Source: an uncultured Eggerthellaceae bacterium
GTDB taxonomy: Bacteria; Actinomycetota; Coriobacteriia; Coriobacteriales; Eggerthellaceae
DNA: 17,270 nucleotides
Direction: 5' to 3'
Assembly (NCBI GenBank): GCA_934631995.1
Contig: CAKTYF010000036.1
Location: 1 to 17,270, forward strand
Shown piece after piece: positions 1 through 7,387 of the stretch. The position numbers were made by a program, and so were the translations under genes. Within the stretch, counting starts at the first letter, position 1; every line of letters begins with the position of its first letter. The notes below the pieces were generated by a model that saw only the letters and a list, made by a program, of their open reading frames with translations, did not search any database and was not told the origin of the DNA.

Positions 1-1271
1 AGAGCAGGCTCTTCGGGCCTCTCCCATACGAGCTTTTTGCCGAACACATATGCAGCAATCACACAAACAATATCAACGGCGAACAATGCAATAAGAATCG
101 CGAAAGCAGGCTCAAATGTCCCCGTCGTGTCGTAAACCCAGCCAACGAAAACACCAGAAAATGTTCCCAAAGTACCAACACCAGCGCGAATAAAGCCGTG
201 GATTTGGGTATAGTATTTGTTTCCAAAAATCTCGCGAATCAAAAGCGGAAGGCTCACGGACATCAACGAATCTTGAACGCCAAACGCCACCGCGGACAAA
301 ATGAGCAGAATCGGCTCTCGCGTGAAAATAAAACCAGCAAGCCCCAGCATAATCACAATGAGTTCGACAATCGTGGTTTTCTGCACGCCAATCTTGTCAT
401 TAAGCCAACCCATGATGAACTTATCAGCAACGCTTCCTGCGGACTGAGCTGAAACCACCGTCGCACCAAAAGCAGTCCCCAATCCAATCTGGACCATATA
501 ACCGGGAATATGCTGCTCGACCCCACCATGGTTGAACGACGCAATGCCGGCAAACATAAAAAGACACCAGAACGAAACAGAAGCAACAGCAACTTTTGTT
601 CTCACGCCGCTCTTTTGCTTATCGGTTAACTCCTCATCCAAACCGTCACCACCATACGGCTTGCACCCAAGATCGGAGGGACGATACCTGAATAAGAAGC
701 AACAAGGCAAAATGACGACAAAGGCCATGATCCCAACGAACAAATACCCCGTTCGCCAACCGAATTCAGTAATAATATGGTTAAGAATCGGAGCAAAAAA
801 CGCCGCAGAAATACTCGAACAGGCCATAACAATGCCATAAACGGTTCCGCGCCGTTTCACGAACCAGTTTCCAACCATCGACGCACTTGGTAAAACAAAA
901 ATGCACGAGCCCGCCGACCCAACCAAAAAGCCGGAAATCTGCCATTGCCATATTTCGGTGTACGTACTCATCGCAACAACGGATGCCGACAGAATGCATA
1001 TAGCAACAGTCATTACTTTTCTAATATCAAGCTTCGAAAGCAGGAAGCCAGCGATTGGGGTAACAATGGTCGTTCCTAGAAAATACCCCGTCATATACGT
1101 GGAGATATCAGCCCTTAAGAAGCCCATATCCTCACAGATAAACACATAAAACAAGCTACTGCAGTTCAGCACAAGACCCATGCCAAACGCCTGAAGCAAA
1201 CCGCAACAAACAGCAATTACCCAACAATACTGAACCTTACCAAGAAACAGCCCGTTTCGGACAAGCTTCAT
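1..1271 (-). CDS. MFS transporter, OxlT/monocarboxylate-like (3' end outside window)
   Basis: A polytopic inner-membrane carrier, probably moving a small organic anion or aromatic acid; the substrate is not visible. The frame is open for 423 codons from an ATG at 1271 and runs off the left edge, so the C-terminus is missing. The translation shows about twelve hydrophobic segments. Between helices 2 and 3 is the MFS loop with LSKLDIRK. The stretch GNWFVKRRGTVYGI and the later RYRPSDLG are typical of the oxalate/formate and monocarboxylate-like MFS branch. The start is supported by a GGGGGAGGTCACC ribosome site. That site lies in the 16-bp gap after the stop of the upstream two-helix protein, so the two genes are almost certainly co-transcribed and perhaps translationally coupled. 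Family assignment is firm; the substrate guess (a ligand of the neighbouring molybdoenzymes) is inference from position only. Confidence 0.88.
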   Translation of the reverse strand, partial: MKLVRNGLFLGKVQYCWVIAVCCGLLQAFGMGLVLNCSSLFYVFICEDMGFLRADISTYMTGYFLGTTIVTPIAGFLLSKLDIRKVMTVAICILSASVVAMSTYTEIWQWQISGFLVGSAGSCIFVLPSASMVGNWFVKRRGTVYGIVMACSSISAAFFAPILNHIITEFGWRTGYLFVGIMAFVVILPCCFLFRYRPSDLGCKPYGGDGLDEELTDKQKSGVRTKVAVASVSFWCLFMFAGIASFNHGGVEQHIPGYMVQIGLGTAFGATVVSAQSAGSVADKFIMGWLNDKIGVQKTTIVELIVIMLGLAGFIFTREPILLILSAVAFGVQDSLMSVSLPLLIREIFGNKYYTQIHGFIRAGVGTLGTFSGVFVGWVYDTTGTFEPAFAILIALFAVDIVCVIAAYVFGKKLVWERPEEPA

Positions 1272-1287
1272 AGGTGACCTCCCCCGG

Positions 1288-1764
1288 TCATTTTTCTCTC
1301 GGACTCTCCTGCGCCGCCTGAGCGCTTAAGCGAGCACTGAGCTTCAATCTATCCCAATAGCTCAACGATTCATCAGAGAGCATGTCTTCAACACTTGTGC
1401 TTTGATTCTGCTTTGCTTTTACCCGCTCCTCCGCACGAGCAGCTTTTTGAGCCTTTCTGTTCTCCTTCGTTTTGCTATTAAGCACATCTTCGATATATTC
1501 CTCGCGAAGCGATCTCATCTTGGTAGCATCAAGAACAATCGCACCGATAATGAGGATGTTTCCGATTACCGCAAACACAATGCCATAATCTTCTCCAAGG
1601 GGAGATAGCGGCGTGGCAAAATAAGCACAAAGCAAAGCAACGAGCAAGCAAGCAACACGAACAACACGCAACGTCCGATATAGCGTGGTAGGCGGATTTC
1701 GGTATTGCCTTTTCAGCTCTTTTCTTCGTTCCGGATTCATATCCGACAAACGCTTGCGACTCAA
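1288..1764 (-). CDS. Small two-helix membrane protein, unknown function
   Basis: I do not recognise a family. The 158-residue product has a basic N-terminus, two hydrophobic segments (roughly residues 31-50 and 60-79) and a long charged C-terminal part rich in Lys, Arg and Glu, probably helical and cytoplasmic. The start codon is TTG at 1764, chosen because a strong AAGGAGGGG site sits about eight bases before it and no ATG with a comparable site exists. The stop overlaps the ribosome-binding region of the MFS gene that follows, so it may act with that transporter, for example as an accessory or coupling subunit; this is inference. A short dyad lies about 65 bp upstream. The reading frame is believable from the ribosome site, the membrane segments and tight spacing, but no function is claimed. 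Confidence 0.72.
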   Translation of the reverse strand: MSRKRLSDMNPERRKELKRQYRNPPTTLYRTLRVVRVACLLVALLCAYFATPLSPLGEDYGIVFAVIGNILIIGAIVLDATKMRSLREEYIEDVLNSKTKENRKAQKAARAEERVKAKQNQSTSVEDMLSDESLSYWDRLKLSARLSAQAAQESPREK

Positions 1765-1827
1765 AATGCCCCTCCTTTACCACTGCGACTGCAATAATGT
1801 TTGTGCATCTTATCGCATTGTTGCACT

Positions 1828-1845
1828 GGTTCTTATGCAAGAACC
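1828..1845. promoter_or_regulatory. Short inverted repeat upstream of the two-helix protein gene
   Basis: GGTTCTT and AAGAACC form perfect 7-bp arms around the four bases ATGC. It lies 64 bp upstream of the TTG start at 1764 and downstream of the second MFS gene. No T-run follows on the minus strand, so an operator or mRNA hairpin is more likely than a terminator. Function is inferred only from position. Confidence 0.3.
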
Positions 1846-1924
1846 CTCCTTCTGGATATACGTATCATAAACGCTTACAAAAGGAGGGTCCGTTCAATCA
1901 AAAGCTAACGATCATTCGATCTGC

Positions 1925-3196
1925 TTAGTCGTTTTGTTGCTTAACCTTGTAAGTTGCAATCAACTGAGGCGCCTTGATGCGCAAGATAATCAGCACAATT
2001 GCGATAGCTACGCAGTAGAACCATGCACCGTACATTGCAGAGGCAAACTTGCCAGCCGCAGACGTATCAAGTCCAAACAGCGGATTGACAACAGCCAAAA
2101 CATTTGCGGACAGGAACTGGCAGAAATTCTGTGCAGCAGCCAACAAAGACAGACCCAATGTTGCGCCTTCCTTCGGCAAAACATGTACCAACTGAAGGAT
2201 AAGAATGGGGTTGAAGGAACCGAAACCAAAACCATAGCAGATAGTGCCAGCCACGAACATGGTCGTATCGGTGCCATAGTTCACGATGATAGTGTAGCCA
2301 ATTGCCTCGAGCGCAATGCCGATAACCATATCGAAACCGCCGACCTTACCACGCCACAGCGGGTAAAGCAATGCCGCAACGGCGCTCATAGCGGTCTCAA
2401 GAGACATGATGTAACCAGCCATCGCAGACTCGCCCAAACCATAAGCCTTGATAAGCAAGGTGGTGTTGGCCATGTAAACGAACTGGAAGATGTTCCAGAA
2501 GCCAAACACTACAAACATAACCCATGCAAACGGCGTAATGGACTTAAGAGCATTGCCCTTCTTACCGCTCTCGTCAACGCCACCAGCAGCCTTGACCTCA
2601 GGCTCCTTCAGCCAAGCAACGCAGAGAATCGCGATAGGAACCCACATCAGCATGCCGATGAAAGCGTAGCGCCAAGACAAAACGGCCAGCAAACCGCCGA
2701 CAATCTGGAACAAAGAACCAGACAGACCGCCAACAGCAGTCTTCCAAGACATCAAGCGAGCCTTCTGGGCACCGAAGAACAGGTCGGCAATGAAGGAAGA
2801 AGCCATGGGGAAGATCATGCCACGGCCAAGACCCAGCATAACGCGGGTGGCAAGCAGCATATAGAAGCCAAACTCGTTTTCAGGGCAAAGACCAGCAAGC
2901 GAACCGCCAAACATCAGAATCAAAGCGATGATCAAAATGGTACGCTTCTTCAAATAGCGCTCAAGAATACCAACCAAAATAGCACCGAAAATTGCCATCA
3001 GAGAAGGAATACCCTGGATGTTTGCAATCATGGTGTCGTCTACACCGATACTCGCATAAGCTTTCTTAATCGTTGCCAATGCAGGCGTTGCGAAAGACTG
3101 TACGTACTGCATTGTAATAACAAGCAGCGCGGCAATCTGAACAGTGACACCGTAAATCGGACGACCCTGTTCATCGCGTTGAATTTCTTTCGACAT
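1925..3196 (-). CDS. MFS transporter, 12 transmembrane segments
   Basis: A complete 423-residue inner-membrane carrier of the major facilitator superfamily. The N-terminus MSKEIQRDEQGRPIYG is cytoplasmic and about twelve hydrophobic helices follow. Family features seen are the basic loop ERYLKKRT between helices 2 and 3, the glycine-rich GLGRGMIFPMASSF in helix 4, and a long central cytoplasmic loop with LKEPEVKAAGG around residue 200. The ATG at 3196 is preceded by a clear TTAGGAGGG site. The gene lies 224 bp downstream of a molybdoenzyme locus on the same strand but has its own upstream region with a 17-bp dyad and the decamer also found before the LuxR-type gene, suggesting separate control. 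In related bacteria such carriers sit beside catechol dehydroxylase-type enzymes and are thought to import the substrate or exchange it for product; that role here is inference. Confidence 0.92.
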   Translation of the reverse strand: MSKEIQRDEQGRPIYGVTVQIAALLVITMQYVQSFATPALATIKKAYASIGVDDTMIANIQGIPSLMAIFGAILVGILERYLKKRTILIIALILMFGGSLAGLCPENEFGFYMLLATRVMLGLGRGMIFPMASSFIADLFFGAQKARLMSWKTAVGGLSGSLFQIVGGLLAVLSWRYAFIGMLMWVPIAILCVAWLKEPEVKAAGGVDESGKKGNALKSITPFAWVMFVVFGFWNIFQFVYMANTTLLIKAYGLGESAMAGYIMSLETAMSAVAALLYPLWRGKVGGFDMVIGIALEAIGYTIIVNYGTDTTMFVAGTICYGFGFGSFNPILILQLVHVLPKEGATLGLSLLAAAQNFCQFLSANVLAVVNPLFGLDTSAAGKFASAMYGAWFYCVAIAIVLIILRIKAPQLIATYKVKQQND

Positions 3197-3234
3197 TTTC
3201 CCTCCTAAGTTGTTGCCTTTTTCTCTTTATTTCT

Positions 3235-3251
3235 AAAGCTCTATGAGCTTT
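3235..3251. promoter_or_regulatory. 17-bp dyad upstream of the second MFS gene
   Basis: AAAGCTC, the three bases TAT, and GAGCTTT form a perfect inverted repeat with 7-bp arms. It lies 39-55 bp before the ATG at 3196, between the start and the shared ACTAGGGGGC motif, which is the expected place for a promoter-proximal operator. No regulator has been matched to it. Confidence 0.4.
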
Positions 3252-3256
3252 GAAAT

Positions 3257-3266
3257 ACTAGGGGGC
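3257..3266. promoter_or_regulatory. Shared decamer ACTAGGGGGC upstream of the MFS gene
   Basis: This decamer occurs about 61 bp upstream of the MFS start and again at 11028-11037, about 71 bp upstream of the LuxR-type gene. It has the same orientation relative to both genes and an A-rich left flank in both. A binding site for the local LuxR-type regulator is a reasonable guess from the repeat and placement alone. Confidence 0.4.
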
Positions 3267-3372
3267 TCGACAAACTACAACCCCTCAATTGTTATGCGGA
3301 TTAGAGACAGAACGCCGTTCGTGACAAAATCCCCTTCTATCACTACAGAACAGTCCATTTTCTCCATCCTTG

Positions 3373-3411
3373 GGCGTGGACGCTTAAGTATTCAAGCATC
3401 CACGCCTTTTT
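3373..3411 (+). terminator. Terminator-like hairpin, plus-strand orientation
   Basis: Arms at 3373-3385 and 3394-3406 pair over 13 positions with one C/A mismatch on the plus strand (a U-G wobble on the minus strand). Five T residues follow at 3407-3411. The T-run makes it a plus-strand terminator by form, yet the flanking genes are on the minus strand. It may instead only stabilise the 3' end of the minus-strand molybdoenzyme mRNA that ends at 3421. Confidence 0.5.
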
Positions 3412-3420
3412 CCGAAACGC

Positions 3421-3774
3421 CTATGCTTCCTTATTGGTAAGCAAGGCCCAACGATTCTTGTTATCCATCTTGGTAACCAAATCGCTGATCTCACCGTAGT
3501 ACATGCACCAAGCTTGGCAGTGCTGCACGCACATTGGCATCTTGCCAATTTCAGTACGCGCAACGCACATATCACACGCATTGGTAATAACCGGAGAATA
3601 GGTCCATTCCCACTTACCCTTCACCGCTTCACGCTCGCTGTATTGGAAAGGACCCACTTCGGTCACTTTGATACCAAATTCGCCTTTAGGAAGACCGAGC
3701 TCCTTTTTGCAGGCAACTTCGCATGAATGGCAACCGGTGCAGTAGTCAAGGTTGACAAGAATTGCTTTGGACAT
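3421..3774 (-). CDS. Two-cluster [4Fe-4S] electron-transfer subunit of the molybdoenzyme
   Basis: A 117-residue ferredoxin-type protein expected to pass electrons to the molybdopterin subunit encoded just upstream. Cysteines C12, C15, C18 and C22 form CxxCxxCxxxC; the second set is C67xxC70, then C82xxxC86, with an extra C90. This is the DmsB/HycB-like arrangement but with only two of the usual four clusters, so it is about half the length of a normal beta subunit. No signal peptide or membrane segment is seen, so it should be cytoplasmic. The ATG at 3774 has an AAGGAGG site nine bases upstream and lies 35 bp after the large-subunit stop, in one operon. Short partners of this kind are known beside catechol dehydroxylase-type enzymes of gut Coriobacteriia. 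The electron donor is not apparent. Confidence 0.93.
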   Translation of the reverse strand: MSKAILVNLDYCTGCHSCEVACKKELGLPKGEFGIKVTEVGPFQYSEREAVKGKWEWTYSPVITNACDMCVARTEIGKMPMCVQHCQAWCMYYGEISDLVTKMDNKNRWALLTNKEA

Positions 3775-3809
3775 GATATTCGCCTCCTTTTTCTGAAGAA
3801 TCTCGATAA

Positions 3810-6338
3810 TTAACGAATGACCTCGTCGGCGTGTTCCTTAGCGTACTCAAGTGCGTTGCGGCCCTGCATGTCTGCATCCTCAACCTTGAGATTCTGAACA
3901 CGACGAGCATTCTCGAGCTGCTTCTGGAGATACTCATTGCCCTCTGCTGCACGCTTCTCAGCAGATTCCTTGTCGCCAGCCATAACGCCAGGGATGTAAT
4001 CCATCCAGCCGCCTTCACGGGTAACCTTAACGCCAGGCATTTCATCGCCCTCTTGGTATTTATAGATCTTAGCCAAGAAGCTCTTAATGCCAGAACCAAT
4101 GCCACCCTGACCAGTTTCGAAATTCAACGTCATGTTGTTGATGTTGGAGTCGAAAACGCCGTACAAGCTGGGTTCTGCCGGCTCTTCCTCGGGGTACCAC
4201 CATGCATGCTCCATGTGGATGGTGTCTTTCTTGATACCCGGGAACAAGAATGCCTTCTGACGGCAGCGTCCATGAGGCGTCTCAATCCAAACCCAATCAC
4301 CATCCTGAATGCCATATTCGGCAGCTGCTTCGGGATGAATGGTCACCAGCGGCCACGGATGGAACTCACGCATGGTGTCCAGCTGACGATGCTCGGAATG
4401 GAAGAATTCGTAAGAACGTCCGCCGGAAGTCGCGACAAACGGATACTCCTTGAAACGTTCAGGGGTAGAGACAGGCGAATCCTTCGGCTCGATGTGATAA
4501 GGCATCGGGTCAACGCCCCAGTGATTGTAGCCCCAAGACCAGAACTCGAAGCGACCCGTTGCCGTGTCAAAACCAGGCTGTCCATCGGGACGGCACATGC
4601 CCTTCTTATACTTGTAGTACTCAGAATCCCACGGATCGTACTTGTAACCGCCGCGTGCCTGCAGTTCTTCGAAGTCGCCCTCGTAACGAGTGCCTTCCTT
4701 GGCATACTGGTCGCACAGATACCAGGTAGAAAGCTCTTTGTCGTCTTTCCAAGGCCAATTCTCGGGCTTCAAGCGCTTGCCCAAATCAAGAATGATTTGC
4801 TCATCGGACTTTGCCTCGTAATAGCTGGTGCACTTAGAGATGGAACGAGCAGGGGTCCACCATGTACGAACAGCATTACGCTCGCAGCTCATGGCAACGG
4901 GCAGAACAATGTCAGCAGCAGCAACAGCAGTCGGCGTCATGAAGGGATCAGCTACAACGATATAGGGAATCTTTTTCAGGCACTCATACATACGAGGAGC
5001 GTCCATGCCGGAGCATGCCAGCGGATTAGCGGATTCAATCCACAGCATTTGCGGCTGGAACGGCTCGCCGGTCTCAACAGCCAGCATCAGAGGATCGGTT
5101 GCGGCGCAAGCAACAATATCGGAAGATTCAATACCAGCAGACAGCGTCATCTTACCAGCATATTCTTCACGCGGAATCTTGAAGTCGCCCAAACCGTAGC
5201 GCTTCTCAATATCAAATGCGCACTTGATAAGCAGGTTGCCACCAGGATTGTCGATATTGCCCGTTACACCCATCAGGTCGCAAGCGGCAGCAGTAACACC
5301 CAAAGCGGACAGCTGCTGTTCGAATGCCAGGCCCCATTGAATTGCAGCAGATTCCGCATTCGCGTACAAACGGGCGGCCTTGCGGATATCATCTGCGTCG
5401 ACACCGCAAATCTCAGCAGCCCACTCGGGGGTTTTATCCTTAACGGAGTCAACCAAAGCCTCATAACCGTAAGTCCAGCAATCGATGAACTCGTGATCAA
5501 CAAGGTCTTCGCTGATAATAACGTTCAGCATTGCCATACCAATGCAAGCATCCGTACCAGGGCGAACCTGCAACCAAACCTCTGCACGGGAGCCCAGCCA
5601 GGTCAAACGGGGATCAATAGAGATGATCTTGGTGCCGTACTGCATGCATTCAACAATCCAGTGACCAATGAAACCATCGGCATTGGACTTCAGCGGCTCG
5701 TTGCCCCAAACCATAATTACATCGGGACGGCGGAACGTTGGGTCGGCATAACGAAGCTCGTGAGTTTCAGAAACGTCGATAATGGTCATTTCGCCCATCT
5801 TTGCTGAAGCACCGATCATACGGGGCAAATAGCAAGCAAAACCAGTAAAACCAAAGTTGCAGACATTAGGGGTTTCCAAAGCAGTAGATGCAAACAGAGG
5901 CAACTGCCAACCAATGTTACGACCAGTACCATGGTCAAAAATAATGGTATGGGAACCGTAGTTCTCCTTGATCCAGTTAACTTTCTCGACAATCTCGTCG
6001 TAAGCTTCGTCCCAGCTGATGCGCTCCCATTTGTTCTCTCCACGCTCACCAGCACGACGCAAAGGATACTTCAAGCGGTCAGGATGATTAACGGCCTCAA
6101 CCATATCCAAGCAACGCATGCAAAGCTTACCGCCCGCAAACGGAGACAGCGGATCACCTTCAATGTGAACAAGCTTGCCGTCTTTGTCAACGGACAAAAG
6201 CACGCCGCATCCATTATGGCAACCCGGGGGTGACCAGTGATTCGTACGGGTAACGGTGAGATCGCCTTCCTGCCAGCGCCATTCTCCTTCATGATAGGCC
6301 TTGCGGTCTATCGAGTCCAAGAACTCGCGGTAGTCCAT
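3810..6338 (-). CDS. Molybdopterin oxidoreductase, acetylene hydratase/catechol dehydroxylase-like
   Basis: An 842-residue large subunit of the DMSO reductase family that would bind a bis-molybdopterin guanine dinucleotide cofactor. There is no Tat signal, so it is cytoplasmic. N-terminal cysteines are C40-x3-C44-x28-C73-x2-C76: the usual first Cys of the [4Fe-4S] motif is absent (Pro37 occupies its place) and C76 is extra. ERISWDEAYDEI near residue 105 is a family hallmark. C169 in ACYLPR is a candidate metal ligand. A cofactor-binding stretch contains DPFMTPTAVAAADIVLP, and the C-terminal molybdopterin dinucleotide-binding domain starts near SGGRSYEFFHSEHRQ. The ATG at 6338 is chosen because GGAGGAGG lies just upstream; the frame extends 30 codons further without a good site. 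It lies between a zinc-ribbon gene and its iron-sulfur partner. Reductive dehydroxylation or hydration of an aromatic substrate is inferred from family resemblance; formate or DMSO chemistry is less likely. Confidence 0.94.
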   Translation of the reverse strand: MDYREFLDSIDRKAYHEGEWRWQEGDLTVTRTNHWSPPGCHNGCGVLLSVDKDGKLVHIEGDPLSPFAGGKLCMRCLDMVEAVNHPDRLKYPLRRAGERGENKWERISWDEAYDEIVEKVNWIKENYGSHTIIFDHGTGRNIGWQLPLFASTALETPNVCNFGFTGFACYLPRMIGASAKMGEMTIIDVSETHELRYADPTFRRPDVIMVWGNEPLKSNADGFIGHWIVECMQYGTKIISIDPRLTWLGSRAEVWLQVRPGTDACIGMAMLNVIISEDLVDHEFIDCWTYGYEALVDSVKDKTPEWAAEICGVDADDIRKAARLYANAESAAIQWGLAFEQQLSALGVTAAACDLMGVTGNIDNPGGNLLIKCAFDIEKRYGLGDFKIPREEYAGKMTLSAGIESSDIVACAATDPLMLAVETGEPFQPQMLWIESANPLACSGMDAPRMYECLKKIPYIVVADPFMTPTAVAAADIVLPVAMSCERNAVRTWWTPARSISKCTSYYEAKSDEQIILDLGKRLKPENWPWKDDKELSTWYLCDQYAKEGTRYEGDFEELQARGGYKYDPWDSEYYKYKKGMCRPDGQPGFDTATGRFEFWSWGYNHWGVDPMPYHIEPKDSPVSTPERFKEYPFVATSGGRSYEFFHSEHRQLDTMREFHPWPLVTIHPEAAAEYGIQDGDWVWIETPHGRCRQKAFLFPGIKKDTIHMEHAWWYPEEEPAEPSLYGVFDSNINNMTLNFETGQGGIGSGIKSFLAKIYKYQEGDEMPGVKVTREGGWMDYIPGVMAGDKESAEKRAAEGNEYLQKQLENARRVQNLKVEDADMQGRNALEYAKEHADEVIR

Positions 6339-6394
6339 TTCTCCTCCTCCATCTTTCTCTCTAATTTTTACTGCTTTTATTTCCATAAGCGTCG

Positions 6395-6411
6395 TTTCAA
6401 TACAATTGAAA
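6395..6411. repeat. AT-rich hairpin between zinc-ribbon and molybdoenzyme genes
   Basis: TTTCAAT and ATTGAAA pair perfectly around ACA in the 105-bp gap ahead of the large subunit. The other molybdoenzyme locus has a hairpin in the equivalent gap (7388-7417), so both mRNAs may be processed or attenuated between the first and second genes. The stem is A/T-rich and weak. Confidence 0.28.
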
Positions 6412-6443
6412 GCAACGCAAAAGGACAAAGTGATTATTCGGCA

Positions 6444-6686
6444 CTAGGCTTTAGGGGCACCAGGAGCCGACGGCATGCCCGGCGCAGGAACGCCAGGAGC
6501 TGCTGGCATGCCTGGCGCAGCAGGAGCGCCAGGAACTCCAGGAGCGCCGGGAGCGCCAACACCCATTCCAGGGATCTTCGGCAGTTCTGCACCGCATTCA
6601 GGACACGTTGTCAAATCAAGAGCGCACTCCGTGCCGCACTCCCTACATTTATTAACCATTTCTGCTGCTGCTGGTCTGAAGCACAT
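6444..6686 (-). CDS. MCFRPA zinc-ribbon small protein with Pro/Gly/Ala tail
   Basis: An 80-residue protein starting MCFRPAAAEM. Its N-terminal half has C14xxC17 and C28xxC31, a minimal zinc ribbon; its C-terminal half is a low-complexity run of Pro, Gly and Ala with APG and MP units. The ATG at 6686 has an ACTAGGAGGAAC site immediately upstream; an upstream ATG in the same frame lacks one. It is the first gene of the minus-strand molybdoenzyme locus, with the large subunit starting 105 bp later. A paralogue with the same first six residues opens the opposite locus at 7124, and a more distant one lies at 10314. No function is known to me; an accessory role in metal or cofactor delivery or complex assembly is only a guess from its constant position. 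Confidence 0.82.
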   Translation of the reverse strand: MCFRPAAAEMVNKCRECGTECALDLTTCPECGAELPKIPGMGVGAPGAPGVPGAPAAPGMPAAPGVPAPGMPSAPGAPKA

Positions 6687-6770
6687 CGTTCCTCCTAGTA
6701 GTGCATACTCAAAAAGATCATCTGAAGAATCGCTTTGAAGAACGCTGCGTCCCTCTCTCACGACGTTTAC

Positions 6771-6799
6771 ATCCTATATTCAGCCTTGTACTTTTTCAA
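6771..6799 (-). promoter_or_regulatory. Candidate sigma-70-type promoter for the minus-strand molybdoenzyme locus
   Basis: Read on the minus strand, TTGAAA (6799-6794) and TAGGAT (6776-6771) are separated by 17 bases. Transcription would start near 6764, about 78 bases before the ATG at 6686. The match is good but unverified in an AT-rich stretch where chance matches are common. Confidence 0.42.
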
Positions 6800-7014
6800 C
6801 GAAAAACAGTATTATTCTTAGTTTTACATAGTATTAAACGAACTCCTATTTCGACTCTTTACTTTAAGTATTTATTCGTAAACTGTTTGTTGATTAATGT
6901 GTAGATTTAGACGATAAACGTACATAAATGAGCTTTTTTCCTAAATCAAATTGTTACTTTTCGATATTTATAAAAAGTAGTAGAAATTCAATAATTTCAT
7001 ACCGTAAATACACT

Positions 7015-7042
7015 TTGCTTTTTGGTCTTATGGGCATATCTT
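7015..7042 (+). promoter_or_regulatory. Candidate sigma-70-type promoter for the plus-strand molybdoenzyme locus
   Basis: TTGCTT (7015-7020) and TATCTT (7037-7042) are separated by 16 bases, placing a start near 7049, about 75 bases before the ATG at 7124. This would give leaders of similar length on both sides of the divergent region. The match is moderate. Confidence 0.35.
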
Positions 7043-7123
7043 TTCAACTAGAAGCTGCAGCGCGCACATTTGCGTTTCGCTCAACCAGTTTCTTGTTTCA
7101 GACTTACACGAAGGAGGATCATC

Positions 7124-7369
7124 ATGTGCTTTAGACCGGCAGAAGCAGGCGGCAACGGCCCCGTGCAGTGCCCTAATTGCGGAAAACGCATCAACCGCGT
7201 AAACGGCGAGTTGCCCAGCAAGTGTCCATTCTGCAAATCCTCGACCGAGGGATTTGAGGATCTAGAACCCGCTGCGCCTGCTGCCCCCAGTGCACCCGCA
7301 GCTCCCGGTGCCCCCGCCGCTCCTGCAGCTCCTGCAGCACCTGCGGCGCCAAAGCCTCCAACCGCTTAA
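7124..7369 (+). CDS. MCFRPA zinc-ribbon small protein with Ala/Pro tail
   Basis: An 81-residue protein starting MCFRPAEAGG. C16xxC19 and C34xxC37 form a zinc ribbon, followed by an acidic bridge (EGFEDLEP) and a tail made almost only of Ala and Pro with some Ser and Gly, in AAP units. The ATG at 7124 has a GAAGGAGGATC site six bases upstream; a longer in-frame extension from 7070 has none and enters the likely promoter-leader region. It opens the plus-strand molybdoenzyme locus, 155 bp ahead of the large subunit, mirroring the gene at 6444-6686. Such a tail could be a flexible linker or a docking surface; this is inference. The family is unknown to me beyond the zinc-ribbon fold. Confidence 0.82.
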   Translation: MCFRPAEAGGNGPVQCPNCGKRINRVNGELPSKCPFCKSSTEGFEDLEPAAPAAPSAPAAPGAPAAPAAPAAPAAPKPPTA

Positions 7370-7387
7370 TCTTTGGTTGGCAAGGCG

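Larger units (their letters stand above)
6687..7123. promoter_or_regulatory. AT-rich divergent control region between the two molybdoenzyme loci
   Basis: These 437 bases hold no convincing gene. The interior (about 6770-7070) is clearly more AT-rich than the neighbouring coding sequence, and the two zinc-ribbon genes are transcribed outward from it, so it must carry both promoters. Candidate sigma-70-like elements are listed separately. An inverted repeat with TACTTTT and AAAAGTA arms lies around 6953-6978. The decamer found before the MFS and LuxR-type genes was not found here. Confidence 0.7.

Noticed and set aside
1843..1889. Inverted repeat ACCCTCCTT (1843-1851) and AAGGAGGGT (1881-1889)
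   Set aside because: The arms look like ribosome-site sequence and the 29-base loop is long; no T-run follows, so I do not call a terminator.
1934..3208. Long plus-strand open frame opposite the second MFS gene
   Set aside because: Its product is polar, Gln/Arg/Asn-rich and family-less, while the minus strand encodes a clear 12-helix carrier with a good ribosome site.
3243..3440. Plus-strand 65-residue frame between the MFS and iron-sulfur genes
   Set aside because: It runs through the terminator-like hairpin and has no ribosome site.
3831..5807. Long plus-strand open frame opposite the 842-residue molybdoenzyme
   Set aside because: No ribosome site or recognisable domain; it is an antisense shadow of a strongly recognised gene.
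3810..6338. Formate dehydrogenase or DMSO reductase
   Set aside because: No selenocysteine-type CxxCxxxC motif, no Tat signal, no four-cluster beta subunit and no membrane anchor gene.
6687..7123. Riboswitch or insertion-element remnant in the AT-rich divergent region
   Set aside because: I could not recognise a molybdenum-cofactor, cobalamin or FMN riboswitch core, nor terminal repeats of a mobile element.
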